In this document: positions 38,719 to 47,125 of the stretch, one piece after another
Position numbering within the stretch: position 1 is the stretch's first letter
Layout: each line of letters starts with the position of its first letter
Source: Neisseriaceae bacterium CLB008
GTDB taxonomy: Bacteria > Pseudomonadota > Gammaproteobacteria > Burkholderiales > Neisseriaceae
DNA: 64,000 nt
Direction: 5' to 3'
NCBI GenBank assembly: GCA_041228285.1
Contig: CP166133.1
Coordinates: forward strand, 2,017,380 to 2,081,379
Program-made: the position numbers and the translations under genes
The notes under the pieces: model-generated
Seen by the model: only the letters and a program-made list of their open reading frames with translations
Database searches by the model: none
What the model was told of the DNA's origin: nothing

Positions 38719-38920
38719 CGTGTATTCCTCTTAATCAATCATCTAAACAAATAAACACAGCTTACGCTAAGACACTGCGCAAGCCCAATAAATTCCGCTT
38801 AAGACAGCTTATTTATAAACTAATCACACTAATCTTTCTGCTGGTTCATATTGCTTTAATCCCCTGTTGCGGCCAAAATAACCCTTTATTTGCCATACCG
38901 TGTCTTTTAGGAGGACCACC

Positions 38921-40048
38921 ATGTCGCTCAACACAGCCGTCATCAGCGCCACTGGTTTATATACCCCGCCCCACGCCATCTCCAACGACGAGCTGGTGCA
39001 CGCGTTTAATACTTATGTAAACCAATACAATGAAGCCCATCAGGCCGACATCACCGCCGGCACGTTGGAAGCTCTGCGCGAATCCAGCTCTGAGTTTATT
39101 GAAAAAGCCTCCGGCATTAAGAGTCGCTACGTGTTAGACAAAGTGGGGATTCTAGACCCCAACCTCATGCGCCCTAATCTGCCTGAGCGCAGCAACGAAG
39201 AGCTGTCGATTCAGGCCGAAATGGGTGTAGAAGCAGCTAAAGCGGCACTGAATAAGGCCGGCCTCACCGGCGCCGACATCGACATGGTGATCGTGGCTTG
39301 CTCCAATATGCAGCGCGCCTACCCCGCCATTTCGGTCGAAATCCAAGCCGCCTTAGGCTGCCAAGGCTTTGCCTTCGACATGAACGTGGCCTGCTCCAGC
39401 GCCACCTTCGGCCTGCAAACGGCACAAAATGCCGTACTGGCTGGCTCTGCTCGTCGCGTGTTGATGGTGAATGCTGAAATTTGCTCGGCCCACCTTAACT
39501 TTCGCGAACGCGACAGCCACTTTATTTTTGGCGATGCGGCCACCGCCGTCATCGTCGAGCGCGCCGATCTGGTTGACGCCCACGCGGGCTTTGACATCAT
39601 TGGCTGTCAGCTGTGGACTCAGTTTTCCAACAGTATTCGCAACAATGCCGGCTTTTTAAATCGCTGCGCCCCTGAACACGCCCAAGACGCCGACAAATTA
39701 TTCGTGCAAAATGGCCGTAAAGTATTTAAAGAAGTTTGCCCAGCCGTGGGCGAACACATTGTGAGCCATTTGGCCGCGGTTAACCTACCGGCCGAACAGG
39801 TCACCCGCTTTTGGCTGCACCAGGCCAATCTGAGCATGAATGAATTGATCGCCAAACGCGTGCTGGGCCGTAGCGCCAGCCGTGAAGAAGCGCCCATCAT
39901 TCTAGACCAGTACGCCAACACCAGCTCTGCCGGCTCCATCATCGCTCTGCACCTACATCACGAAGGCATGCAGCCTGGTGATTATGGCGTGGTGTCTAGC
40001 TTTGGTGCCGGTTATTCGATTGGCTCAGTGATCCTACAAAAGAGATAA
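38921..40048 (+). CDS. Beta-ketoacyl-ACP synthase III-like protein (FabH2 / PA3286 type)
   Basis: 375 aa thiolase-fold condensing enzyme. The active-site Cys is C158 in [11 protein letters not shown], the His is in [11 protein letters not shown] and the Asn in YANTSSAGS. The N terminus ([18 protein letters not shown]) and the [27 protein letters not shown] block are close to Pseudomonas PA3286, a FabH2-like enzyme that uses octanoyl-CoA to divert fatty-acid degradation products back into synthesis. It is longer than canonical FabH (about 320 aa). ATG 38921 has a TAGGAGG SD. coaD follows after 5 nt. Confidence 0.87.
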   Translation: MSLNTAVISATGLYTPPHAISNDELVHAFNTYVNQYNEAHQADITAGTLEALRESSSEFIEKASGIKSRYVLDKVGILDPNLMRPNLPERSNEELSIQAEMGVEAAKAALNKAGLTGADIDMVIVACSNMQRAYPAISVEIQAALGCQGFAFDMNVACSSATFGLQTAQNAVLAGSARRVLMVNAEICSAHLNFRERDSHFIFGDAATAVIVERADLVDAHAGFDIIGCQLWTQFSNSIRNNAGFLNRCAPEHAQDADKLFVQNGRKVFKEVCPAVGEHIVSHLAAVNLPAEQVTRFWLHQANLSMNELIAKRVLGRSASREEAPIILDQYANTSSAGSIIALHLHHEGMQPGDYGVVSSFGAGYSIGSVILQKR

Positions 40049-40053
40049 AGCCC

Positions 40054-40572
40054 ATGCCTCCCAGCAAGCAAAAAAAACGCGCCGTCTATGCCGGCAGCTT
40101 TGACCCCCCCACCAACGGCCATCTGTGGATGATCCGTAAGGCGCAAGACCTATTCGATGAGTTGGTGGTGGCCATTGGCGTCAATCCAGACAAACGCTGC
40201 ACCTTCAGCATTGATGAGCGCCAATTTATGCTGCGCGAAATCACCCGCGGCTTTCCCAACGTTCGGATTGCCGTATTTGAACATCAGTTTTTGGTGAACT
40301 ACGCCCAAAGCATTGACGCTGACTACATTGTGCGCGGCATCCGCACGGCGTCCGACTACGAATACGAGCGCTCCATGCGCTACATCAATTCAGACATGCA
40401 GCCGGATGTGGCCACCGTATTCCTCATGCCGCCGCGAGAGTATGCGGAAGTATCGTCCACCATGGTCAAAGGCATGGTAGGACCAAAAGACTGGCAAGAA
40501 GTCATCAAGCAATACGTGCCCGACGCCGTGTATGAAAAAATCATGCAGGATCATTTATACTCAGCCCGCTAG
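40054..40572 (+). CDS. coaD: Phosphopantetheine adenylyltransferase
   Basis: 172 aa nucleotidyltransferase that makes dephospho-CoA from 4'-phosphopantetheine and ATP. It has [12 protein letters not shown] (the HxGH-like nucleotide motif), [12 protein letters not shown], and EVSSTMVK near the end. It is slightly more divergent from E. coli CoaD than most in the window (GSFDPP for GTFDPI), but all key blocks are present. It is 5 nt after the FabH2-type gene; both act on CoA thioesters or their precursor. Confidence 0.9.
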   Translation: MPPSKQKKRAVYAGSFDPPTNGHLWMIRKAQDLFDELVVAIGVNPDKRCTFSIDERQFMLREITRGFPNVRIAVFEHQFLVNYAQSIDADYIVRGIRTASDYEYERSMRYINSDMQPDVATVFLMPPREYAEVSSTMVKGMVGPKDWQEVIKQYVPDAVYEKIMQDHLYSAR

Positions 40573-40587
40573 CTTTTCATCGCGACA

Positions 40588-40621
40588 AAAAAACCGAAAC
40601 GGCGACCCGTTTCGGTTTTTT
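40588..40621. terminator. Bidirectional terminator after coaD
   Basis: AAAAAACCGAAACGG / CCGTTTCGGTTTTTT (15 bp, CGAC loop). It serves coaD on the plus strand and the convergent small gene on the minus strand. Confidence 0.92.
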
Positions 40622-40634
40622 CATCTTTACTGGC

Positions 40635-40850
40635 CTATTTTTGATAGGGGTTAGTTAAACCCTGCATCAACACCATCAAATAATCTTTAACCTGAGCCTC
40701 AGTACAGCCCATTAAAATCGCGTCTTCCAACGCATCCTGAGCCAGCTGTTGCAGCTCTTCTAGGTTTTCTGTCATCACCTTGATTTTCTCGGTACACGAC
40801 ACGATTTGGCCATCTTCGCCCCGCCAAACGGGCATTTCAGGTAAATTCAT
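40635..40850 (-). CDS. Conserved hypothetical protein
   Basis: 71 aa beginning MNLPEMPVWRGEDGQIVSC. It is acidic and mostly helical (KIKVMTENLEELQQLAQDAL), with Cys in VSCTEK and MGCTEA. The pattern resembles small proteins conserved across betaproteobacteria, but I know no function. ATG 40850 has an AAGAAGAG SD; the frame is open to 40868. It ends at the shared terminator with coaD. Confidence 0.75.
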   Translation of the reverse strand: MNLPEMPVWRGEDGQIVSCTEKIKVMTENLEELQQLAQDALEDAILMGCTEAQVKDYLMVLMQGLTNPYQK

Positions 40851-40927
40851 TGACACTCTTCTTCTCAATTAACAGGCAGCCATAACGCTGCCAGAAGGCA
40901 TACACATCCCACGCCCTACTGACTCAA

Positions 40928-41512
40928 TTACTTAACAAACTTCGCCGTATTCATGGTTTGGTGATTAATGCGGCGAGCGCCGTTAAAGCGCTTAGACCAA
41001 TAGCTGTTGGTCATGCTGGTGATCTCAACCGTTTTGCCCGTACGGGGCGATTGAATAAAACGATCATTGCCCAAATACATGCCCACGTGCGAATTCGCAA
41101 ACCCGCGGGTGTTAAAAAACACCAAATCGCCCGGCATTAAATCAGATCGACTCACCGCTTGGCCAACTTTAGCCATTTCAGCAGAAGTGCGTGGTAAGTT
41201 GATGCGAAACGACTGCTTGAAGATGTATTGAATAAAACCACTGCAATCTAGACCTTGGGCTGGGGAAGAGCCACCAAACTTATAGGCCACGCCTAAAAGC
41301 CCCATGGCGTTCATGATTAAATCACCTACCTGCTCTTTATTCATGTCGCGCGTGTCTGCGGCAGAAGCCACCGGCATCGCTTCGCCACGGCCTTTAATCA
41401 CGATGCTTTGCTGTTGCTTTTGGGCAATCAAATCATCTAGAGGGTCCGCCGGCGCTAGGCCAACCCAAGCGCCTAACACCAAGGCAAACGCCTTGTGCCA
41501 ATAATTATTCAT
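40928..41512 (-). CDS. NlpC/P60-family cell-wall hydrolase (C40)
   Basis: 194 aa with an N-terminal hydrophobic export segment (HKAFALVLGAWVGLAPA). The NlpC/P60 domain covers about 60-185: catalytic C90 in GLDCSGFIQYIF and His in FANSHVGMYLG. Such enzymes cleave gamma-D-Glu-diamino-acid bonds in peptidoglycan stems. ATG 41512 is used; the GTG at 41521 is also in frame. No strong SD is seen. It is divergent from ubiB. Confidence 0.88.
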   Translation of the reverse strand: MNNYWHKAFALVLGAWVGLAPADPLDDLIAQKQQQSIVIKGRGEAMPVASAADTRDMNKEQVGDLIMNAMGLLGVAYKFGGSSPAQGLDCSGFIQYIFKQSFRINLPRTSAEMAKVGQAVSRSDLMPGDLVFFNTRGFANSHVGMYLGNDRFIQSPRTGKTVEITSMTNSYWSKRFNGARRINHQTMNTAKFVK

Positions 41513-41613
41513 AAAGTTCACTATATAAAGCCCAAGCGTCCGTAAGGTGATGTACGCACGATTAGGGTATGTTATTCTCTAGGCATTGTGTTACATCCAT
41601 CCTAAGGCTGTTT

Positions 41614-43287
41614 ATGATCACCAAAACCTTCATTGCACTGCGCGATTTGCCCCGTCTCAAACAAATTGTGAGCATTTTGGCCAAACATGGCCTGGGCAGC
41701 TTTATTCAACGCATGAAGTTGATGAAGTTATTCAACCGAAAAGCCTTAAGCGAACACAATACCACTCATAAAAAGTATCTGACCACGCCACAACGGTTTC
41801 GTATGGCCTTCGAAGAACTCGGCCCCACCTTCATTAAGCTGGGACAAATTCTGTCTACTCGGGTCGACATGTTCCCGCCAGAATGGACCAGCGAGTTTGC
41901 CAAGTTACAAAATGACGTCCAACCCATGGGCACAGAAGTCATTCAAGTATTGGTTACCGAACGGCTTAAACAGCCTATCCCTTCGGTATTTGATTATTTT
42001 AGCCCCGAGCCCATCGGCAGTGCATCGATCGCTCAGGTGCATCGTGCCACCCTCAAAACGGGGGAGGACGTGGTGGTCAAGGTCAAAAGACCCAATATCG
42101 AAGCCAAAATTCAGGCCGACCTACGCATTTTAACCTATTTAACCAAACTTATGGAATCAGAAATACCAGAATTGCGTCGATATCAGCCCACACAAATGCT
42201 GCACTACTTTACCAAAAGCCTGGCCAAAGAGCTTAATTTATCAATAGAACGCCGATACTTACAGCGTTTTAACGATACCTTTAGTCACGACCCAACGGTA
42301 AACGTTCCCTTGGTGTATCCAGAATACTCTAGCCATGACATCTTGGTAGAAAGCTTTGTGGCCGATACCTTATTGACCCATCTCGACCTTGCCACGCTTA
42401 GCCACGATGATCGGCACCAGATCGCCAGCCACATTGCCGATGCCATTTTAAGCATGATCCTCAAGCACGGTTTCTTCCACGCCGATCCACATCCAGGCAA
42501 TATTTTAGTCGGCGCCGACCACAAGATCACCTTCATCGACTTTGGTCTAGTCGGGCATTTAAGCAACACTCGCCGCAAAGAGCTCATCAACCTCATCAAC
42601 GCGCTGGTGGAGCGCGACCAAATGGAGATGCAGTTTGTGCTCAGCAACTGGGCTCAAGGCGATCTGCCCGACGAAACCCAGCTGGGCATGGACGTCTTGG
42701 AAATGATGCTCAACTACGAACATCTGCCGATGAAGGATTTAAAGATCAGCCAAGTCATCCACGACATCACCAGCGTCATGCGCGAACACGAGCTCACGCT
42801 GCCGCCTGATTTAGTGATGCTGTTTAAAACCTTAATCACCCTAGAAGGCGTGGTCAAAAACCTAGACGGCGAATTTCAACTGCTAGAACACACCAAGCCG
42901 CTGGTCATGGCCGCCATCAAAAGCCAGGCCAGTCCGCGCCATCTACAGCAAAAACTGAAGGCCCAAAGTCGACTCTTTGCCCAATTTGCCAGCGATTTAC
43001 CGGCCAACATCGTCGGCCTCAACCGCAAGCTCAAACGCGGCCAGCTCAGCCTGAATCTGGACGTCAAACGGCTGGAGCAGTTCGGCCACCAAATCGACAA
43101 AAGCGCCAACCGACTCACCATGGGCATCGTCACAGGATCCCTGATCATCGGCTCATCTATCGTGATGTCCATCAACGCCGGGCCCAAAATATTTGGCCTG
43201 TCCTTTTTCGGCTTCATCGGCTATATGCTGGCCTTTTTCAACAGCGTCTGGCTGATTTGGTCCATTTGGCGTTCCAGCAAAAACTAA
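41614..43287 (+). CDS. ubiB: Ubiquinone biosynthesis regulatory protein UbiB (ABC1/AarF/ADCK family)
   Basis: 557 aa protein-kinase-like ATPase. Family motifs are GPTFIKLGQILSTR (KxGQ motif), VVVKVKRP (ATP Lys), HADPHPGN (catalytic loop) and DFGLVG. Two C-terminal hydrophobic segments (about 500-550) anchor it in the membrane. UbiB is needed for the early hydroxylations of ubiquinone and is thought to extract or present lipid intermediates. ATG 41614 has an AAGG SD 6 nt upstream; the frame is open to 41569. It is monocistronic. Confidence 0.92.
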   Translation: MITKTFIALRDLPRLKQIVSILAKHGLGSFIQRMKLMKLFNRKALSEHNTTHKKYLTTPQRFRMAFEELGPTFIKLGQILSTRVDMFPPEWTSEFAKLQNDVQPMGTEVIQVLVTERLKQPIPSVFDYFSPEPIGSASIAQVHRATLKTGEDVVVKVKRPNIEAKIQADLRILTYLTKLMESEIPELRRYQPTQMLHYFTKSLAKELNLSIERRYLQRFNDTFSHDPTVNVPLVYPEYSSHDILVESFVADTLLTHLDLATLSHDDRHQIASHIADAILSMILKHGFFHADPHPGNILVGADHKITFIDFGLVGHLSNTRRKELINLINALVERDQMEMQFVLSNWAQGDLPDETQLGMDVLEMMLNYEHLPMKDLKISQVIHDITSVMREHELTLPPDLVMLFKTLITLEGVVKNLDGEFQLLEHTKPLVMAAIKSQASPRHLQQKLKAQSRLFAQFASDLPANIVGLNRKLKRGQLSLNLDVKRLEQFGHQIDKSANRLTMGIVTGSLIIGSSIVMSINAGPKIFGLSFFGFIGYMLAFFNSVWLIWSIWRSSKN

Positions 43288-43294
43288 ACCACGC

Positions 43295-43320
43295 AAAAAG
43301 CCACCGCAAAGGTGGCTTTT
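43295..43320. terminator. Bidirectional terminator between ubiB and the Gly/His-rich protein gene
   Basis: AAAAGCCACC / GGTGGCTTTT (10 bp, 5-nt loop) lies between two convergent genes and has A/T runs on both sides. Confidence 0.85.
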
Positions 43321-43341
43321 CATCATCACAACAGCGCCCGC

Positions 43342-43815
43342 TTACTGACCACTGCGATCAAAGTAACCACGGTCGGCCATACGCTCACACATACCAGCTT
43401 TGCGTGGTTCAGCTGGGAAGGCAACGCCTTTTTCTTTGGCTCGCTGCAACAGCGTTTTGTGCTGCTGATTCTGCACGCGCTTACAGCTGTTGTAATCCTT
43501 ACTGTTCATAATCTGATCGTGGTAGGTCTGCGCCTCAGCTTGGGTCAATAAGCCTGCGGCCACACCGCCGGAACGGTGACCATTAGGCCCTTGCTGCCAG
43601 TGCTGACCACGTTGATGATCGCCGCGAGGGCCCATCCGATGGCCACCCTGCCAATGACCACCTTGCCATTGGCGCTGGCCTTGAGTGGCGCTGGTGCCAC
43701 TGTCGCGCTCCACGGTGACGCCAGGAATGGCGCCGTTGACGGTATTGGCCTGGGCTAAACCGGTGGCGGCCATGGTGAGGGCTAAAGAGAGGCTAAGAAT
43801 CATGTGCTTGTTCAT
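43342..43815 (-). CDS. Secreted Gly/His/Gln-rich protein of unknown function
   Basis: 157 aa. Residues 1-23 are a signal peptide (MNKHMILSLSLALTMAATG, cleavage near AQA). Residues about 48-85 are a Gly/His/Gln/Arg-rich low-complexity stretch with repeats of the type WQGGHWQGGH. The C-terminal part (about 90-157) is charged, with two Cys (NSCKRV and GMCERM) that could form a disulfide. His-rich periplasmic segments often bind metals, but this is inference. ATG 43815 has a GGAGA SD. It is divergent from an OmpR/EnvZ-type system with only 190 bp between, which suggests it is a target of that system. Confidence 0.75.
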   Translation of the reverse strand: MNKHMILSLSLALTMAATGLAQANTVNGAIPGVTVERDSGTSATQGQRQWQGGHWQGGHRMGPRGDHQRGQHWQQGPNGHRSGGVAAGLLTQAEAQTYHDQIMNSKDYNSCKRVQNQQHKTLLQRAKEKGVAFPAEPRKAGMCERMADRGYFDRSGQ

Positions 43816-43945
43816 AAGGGTGTCTCCTGTCATTAATAATAAACTGCAAACTCAATCACTTGATGACACCATTACACCATAAACATGTAACATGGCTATG
43901 TCAAAAAACCCCTATTTTGTCACCCATTGCAACAAAGACTGCCTT

Positions 43946-43965
43946 TGATACAAAGTGTTACAAAA
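43946..43965. promoter_or_regulatory. Candidate response-regulator operator in the divergent intergenic region
   Basis: TGATACAAAG and TGTTACAAAA are direct 10-bp repeats in tandem. Inside them TACAAAGTGTTACA (43949-43962) matches 10 of 12 fixed bases of the E. coli RstA box (TACATNTNGTTACA). This is the expected form and position for an OmpR-family dimer site controlling both divergent transcripts. Confidence 0.5.
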
Positions 43966-44004
43966 TCATCCGTTTCTCGCTTCAAATCAAGATAGAATAA
44001 GCAC

Positions 44005-44736
44005 ATGGATACTTTAGATCATATTTTAGTGGTCGACGACGACGTCGAAATCTGCCAACTTTTAAGCCAATACTTAAATAAGAATGGTTATAAAACCAGC
44101 ATTGCCCACGAGGGTCGTGCCATGTGGCAGATTCTGGACACCACCCACATCGACCTCATCGTGCTCGACCTGATGCTGCCAGGCGACGACGGCCTCACCT
44201 TATGCCGCAACTTAAGGGCCCAGTCCAATATTCCCGTCATCATGTTGACGGCCCTTGGTGAAGAAACCGATCGCATCATCGGTCTGGAGATGGGCGCCGA
44301 CGACTATCTGCCCAAGCCATTTAGTGCCCGCGAACTATTGGCGCGGATTAAAGGCGTGCTGCGCCGTACCCGCACCTTGCCACCTAGCTCGCGCCTAAAC
44401 AAACAGCAGGCGCCAGCCAAATGGCGCTTCGGCCCCTGGCTCTTAGACAGCAGCCAGCGCCACCTCATCGACGCCAACGGCGTGATGACGGCGCTCAGCA
44501 GCACTGAATATCGCTTATTGCTGGTGTTTCTCAACCACCCAGAACACGTTTTAAGCCGCGATCAATTGATGGACTTAACCCAAGGCCGCGACGCCAACCC
44601 GCTGGACCGCATCATCGACGTTCAGGTCAGCCGCCTGCGTGCACGATTGCAAGACGACCCGAAAGAACCAACCCTCATCAAAACCGTTCGTAACGAAGGC
44701 TATGTATTGGCCGTACCGGTTGAGCTGGTGTCATGA
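44005..44736 (+). CDS. OmpR-family response regulator
   Basis: 243 aa. The receiver domain has acidic residues D11-D13, phosphoacceptor D55 (IVLDLMLPGDDG) and K104 (YLPKPFSARE). The C-terminal winged-helix domain (about 140-240) has LSSTEYRLLLVFLNHPEHVLSRDQL and RIIDVQVSRLRARLQDDP. It is 4-nt overlapped by the sensor kinase gene, so the two are a cognate pair. The regulon is unknown; the divergent secreted protein is the first candidate. Confidence 0.93.
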   Translation: MDTLDHILVVDDDVEICQLLSQYLNKNGYKTSIAHEGRAMWQILDTTHIDLIVLDLMLPGDDGLTLCRNLRAQSNIPVIMLTALGEETDRIIGLEMGADDYLPKPFSARELLARIKGVLRRTRTLPPSSRLNKQQAPAKWRFGPWLLDSSQRHLIDANGVMTALSSTEYRLLLVFLNHPEHVLSRDQLMDLTQGRDANPLDRIIDVQVSRLRARLQDDPKEPTLIKTVRNEGYVLAVPVELVS

Positions 44737-46133
44737 AGCGCTTCTTGCCCAATTCCCTATTCGGGCGCTTAATCTTGGTGCTGTTTACCGGCCTCTTGAT
44801 TTCCCAGCTCATCAGCCAATTCATCAACCATGAAGAGCGCGGCCTATTGCTGTCTGAAAACGCCAGCCGCCAAGCCGCCCACCACATTGCCGACACAGTC
44901 CAGCTACTGGAGCCGCTCAGCCCAGAAGCGCGGGCGCGCGCCGTGGCGCTGTGGCCCAATATTCGCCTACGCGACCAGCCCTTTAGCCTACGTGGCCGTA
45001 ACCCTAGCAACAGCCGCTCCGAGAACCGCTTCAGCGCCTGGCTGGCCCAAACCCTCGGGCCCGACTATCGCTACAGCGTCAGCCCCATGCCAGGGCGCAT
45101 GATGCGCGGTGAACACCACGGCGGGGGCGGCGAACGCGGCGGCGGACCTTATGGCCCCAGACCAGAAGAGCGCGCTAACCCAGCAGATGCCGTCACCTTC
45201 TTGGTACAAGTACCGCTTAAAGATGGCCAATGGCTGCTCTTTAACAGCAGTATTCCCAAAGCCTCAAGCTGGTTGCCTTCACGAGCCCTGACCAATATTG
45301 CTCTATTGCTACTGGTGGTTCTGGCCCTCTCCTACCTGGCCGTGCGCTCACTCACGCGGCCGCTACAAAAACTGTCTAAGGCCGCCGACGCACTGGGACG
45401 CAACATCAACCAAGCGCCGATCCCAGAAACCGGCCCCACCGAAATTCGCCAGGTGGCGCGTGCGTTTAACCTGATGCAAGGTCGCTTACAAAGCTATATT
45501 CAAGACCGTACCCACGTCTTCTCAGCCATGTCGCACGATTTAAAAACCCCGATCACGCGCATGCGCTTACGCACTGACTTACTCGACGATGAGGCACTGC
45601 GGGAACGTTTTGAAAAAGACTTGAAAGAAATGGAAACCATGGTCACCGAGGCGCTGGCATTCATGAAGGGCTTAGACAACCACACTCCGGCTCAAGCCAT
45701 CAATCCGCTGGCCCTTTTACAAAGCATCCAAACGGATTATCTCGAAGCCGATAAACCTGTCAGCCTCGAAGGCGACAGTACGCCGCCGCTGTGGGGACAA
45801 GCCGCCTTACTCAAGCGAGCCTTAGTCAACCTCATCGACAACGCCCTCTTCTACGGTCAGCGTGCCGACATCCAGCTACACCACGATGCCAGCGGCCTGA
45901 GCATCGACATTTTAGACGCTGGCCCTGGCATCAGCGCCGAGGTGCAAGAAAAGGTTTTCCAACCGTTTTTCCGAGTGGAAACCTCACGCAATCGAGACAC
46001 TGGCGGCACCGGCCTTGGCCTGAGCATTGCCCGCAACATCATCCACAGCCACGGCGGCGACCTCAGCCTGCACAACCGCCCAGAAGGCGGCCTCAAGGTC
46101 AGCATTAAGCTGCCCTACAATACCCCCGACTAA
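44733..46133 (+). CDS. EnvZ-type sensor histidine kinase with Gly/His-rich periplasmic insert
   Basis: 466 aa. TM1 is about 9-30, the periplasmic domain about 31-184, TM2 about 185-205. A HAMP domain follows, then the HisKA domain with phosphoacceptor H268 (SHDLKTP), and the ATPase domain (NALFYGQ, DAGPGIS, GGTGLGLSIA). Within the periplasmic domain residues 122-147 (RMMRGEHHGGGG... PYGPRPEE) form a Gly/His/Arg-rich insert, which could sense metal or charge. Its start overlaps the regulator by ATGA. Its stop overlaps the stop of a convergent gene by 4 nt, leaving no room for a terminator. Confidence 0.92.
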   Translation: MKRFLPNSLFGRLILVLFTGLLISQLISQFINHEERGLLLSENASRQAAHHIADTVQLLEPLSPEARARAVALWPNIRLRDQPFSLRGRNPSNSRSENRFSAWLAQTLGPDYRYSVSPMPGRMMRGEHHGGGGERGGGPYGPRPEERANPADAVTFLVQVPLKDGQWLLFNSSIPKASSWLPSRALTNIALLLLVVLALSYLAVRSLTRPLQKLSKAADALGRNINQAPIPETGPTEIRQVARAFNLMQGRLQSYIQDRTHVFSAMSHDLKTPITRMRLRTDLLDDEALRERFEKDLKEMETMVTEALAFMKGLDNHTPAQAINPLALLQSIQTDYLEADKPVSLEGDSTPPLWGQAALLKRALVNLIDNALFYGQRADIQLHHDASGLSIDILDAGPGISAEVQEKVFQPFFRVETSRNRDTGGTGLGLSIARNIIHSHGGDLSLHNRPEGGLKVSIKLPYNTPD

Positions 46134-46915
46134 ACCCCCGCCCAGGCCTGCGGCTGAGTAATTTTAACAAAAGCCGCATCAATGGCCTGACGCAGAGCCT
46201 GATCGCCGCCGTTTTGGCTAAATGCAGTGGCGATCAGCTCATTGGTGCCGCCAGGCGTAGAGTGTGCCTGCTGCAAAGCCTTAAAGTCCACTTGATCGCC
46301 CTGAATTTGCTGCGCTAAATTCACAAACAGCTTGGCCAAATAAGGGGCACACACCTCGGGTGCCAAACCTTGAGCGCTTAACCACGCCTGACACTGAGCC
46401 ATAAAGTGGTAATGCACCCCCATAAACGAGCCGGCGGTCATGAACACATTCAGCTCATGCTCGGTCTGCGCCACCACCACGCCGCCTAAAGCGGTAAAAA
46501 TATGCGCCAGTTCATCGTCCTGTGGATAAATCGGCGTCATGCTTTGGTGCTGCGCCACAAACGGCAGCGGCACCGCCCGCAGTACCGTCCCAACGCCACC
46601 GGTCCAATCCTCGACCGTCGCTTGCGTGGCCGTTGCCATTAAACTGACGATTTTTTGCCCAGGCTTAAACCTCAGCCCACGCAAAACCGTTTCGGCCATT
46701 TGCGTGCGCAAGGCCACGAACACCATATCGGCCCCATCCACAATCTGCTGATTATCGATGGCAATGCTTACCGTCGCCACATCTTGGGCTAAAGCAGCCG
46801 CTATATCTGCATTGCGCGCCGAAATCAAAATTGAGCTGATTGGCATCGCCGTTTGGCTCAAGCCTCGAATAATGGCGTCGGTAATGACGCCCGTGCCAAT
46901 AAAACCTAGTCTCAT
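46130..46915 (-). CDS. ProC-like NAD(P)-dependent reductase
   Basis: 261 aa. The N-terminal Rossmann fold has GFIGTGVITDAIIRGL. The C-terminal helical domain carries STPGGTNE, equivalent to the SPGGTT motif of pyrroline-5-carboxylate reductase. ProC makes proline from P5C, but this protein diverges (for instance AVPLPFVAQHQ in place of the usual R.MPN.P) and could act on another imino acid. It overlaps the sensor kinase gene tail-to-tail. Confidence 0.8.
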   Translation of the reverse strand: MRLGFIGTGVITDAIIRGLSQTAMPISSILISARNADIAAALAQDVATVSIAIDNQQIVDGADMVFVALRTQMAETVLRGLRFKPGQKIVSLMATATQATVEDWTGGVGTVLRAVPLPFVAQHQSMTPIYPQDDELAHIFTALGGVVVAQTEHELNVFMTAGSFMGVHYHFMAQCQAWLSAQGLAPEVCAPYLAKLFVNLAQQIQGDQVDFKALQQAHSTPGGTNELIATAFSQNGGDQALRQAIDAAFVKITQPQAWAGV

Positions 46916-47024
46916 CTCATCCCTCTCGTCGTTTCATCAATCCATATAAGAACGTTTATTTATAACTGAATTAAAAGCAGTCGTCTATTTTGCCTTGCTG
47001 CGCCCTTGCTCCCCTACGCCCAAA

Positions 47025-47051
47025 TCAGGTGGGTCTTAACCCACCCTCGCT
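47025..47051. repeat. Dispersed GTAGGGTGGGT repeat, copy D
   Basis: AGGTGGGTCTTAACCCACCCT is in the same orientation as copy C and forms a GTGGGT / ACCCAC hairpin around CTTA. CTACGCC just left of it recalls the CTACGC of copy C. It lies 10 kb from the other copies, showing that the element is dispersed. Confidence 0.55.
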
Positions 47052-47082
47052 AACCAGCAGTGCCTCAACACCAGCGCACGCA

Positions 47083-47110
47083 AAAAAAATCCCCAGCAGG
47101 CTGGGGATTT
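47083..47110 (-). terminator. Rho-independent terminator of glnS
   Basis: On the minus strand AAATCCCCAG / CTGGGGATTT (10 bp, 4-nt loop) is followed by a T run, 15 nt past the glnS stop. Confidence 0.9.
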
Positions 47111-47125
47111 TAAGAAACAGCTGAT

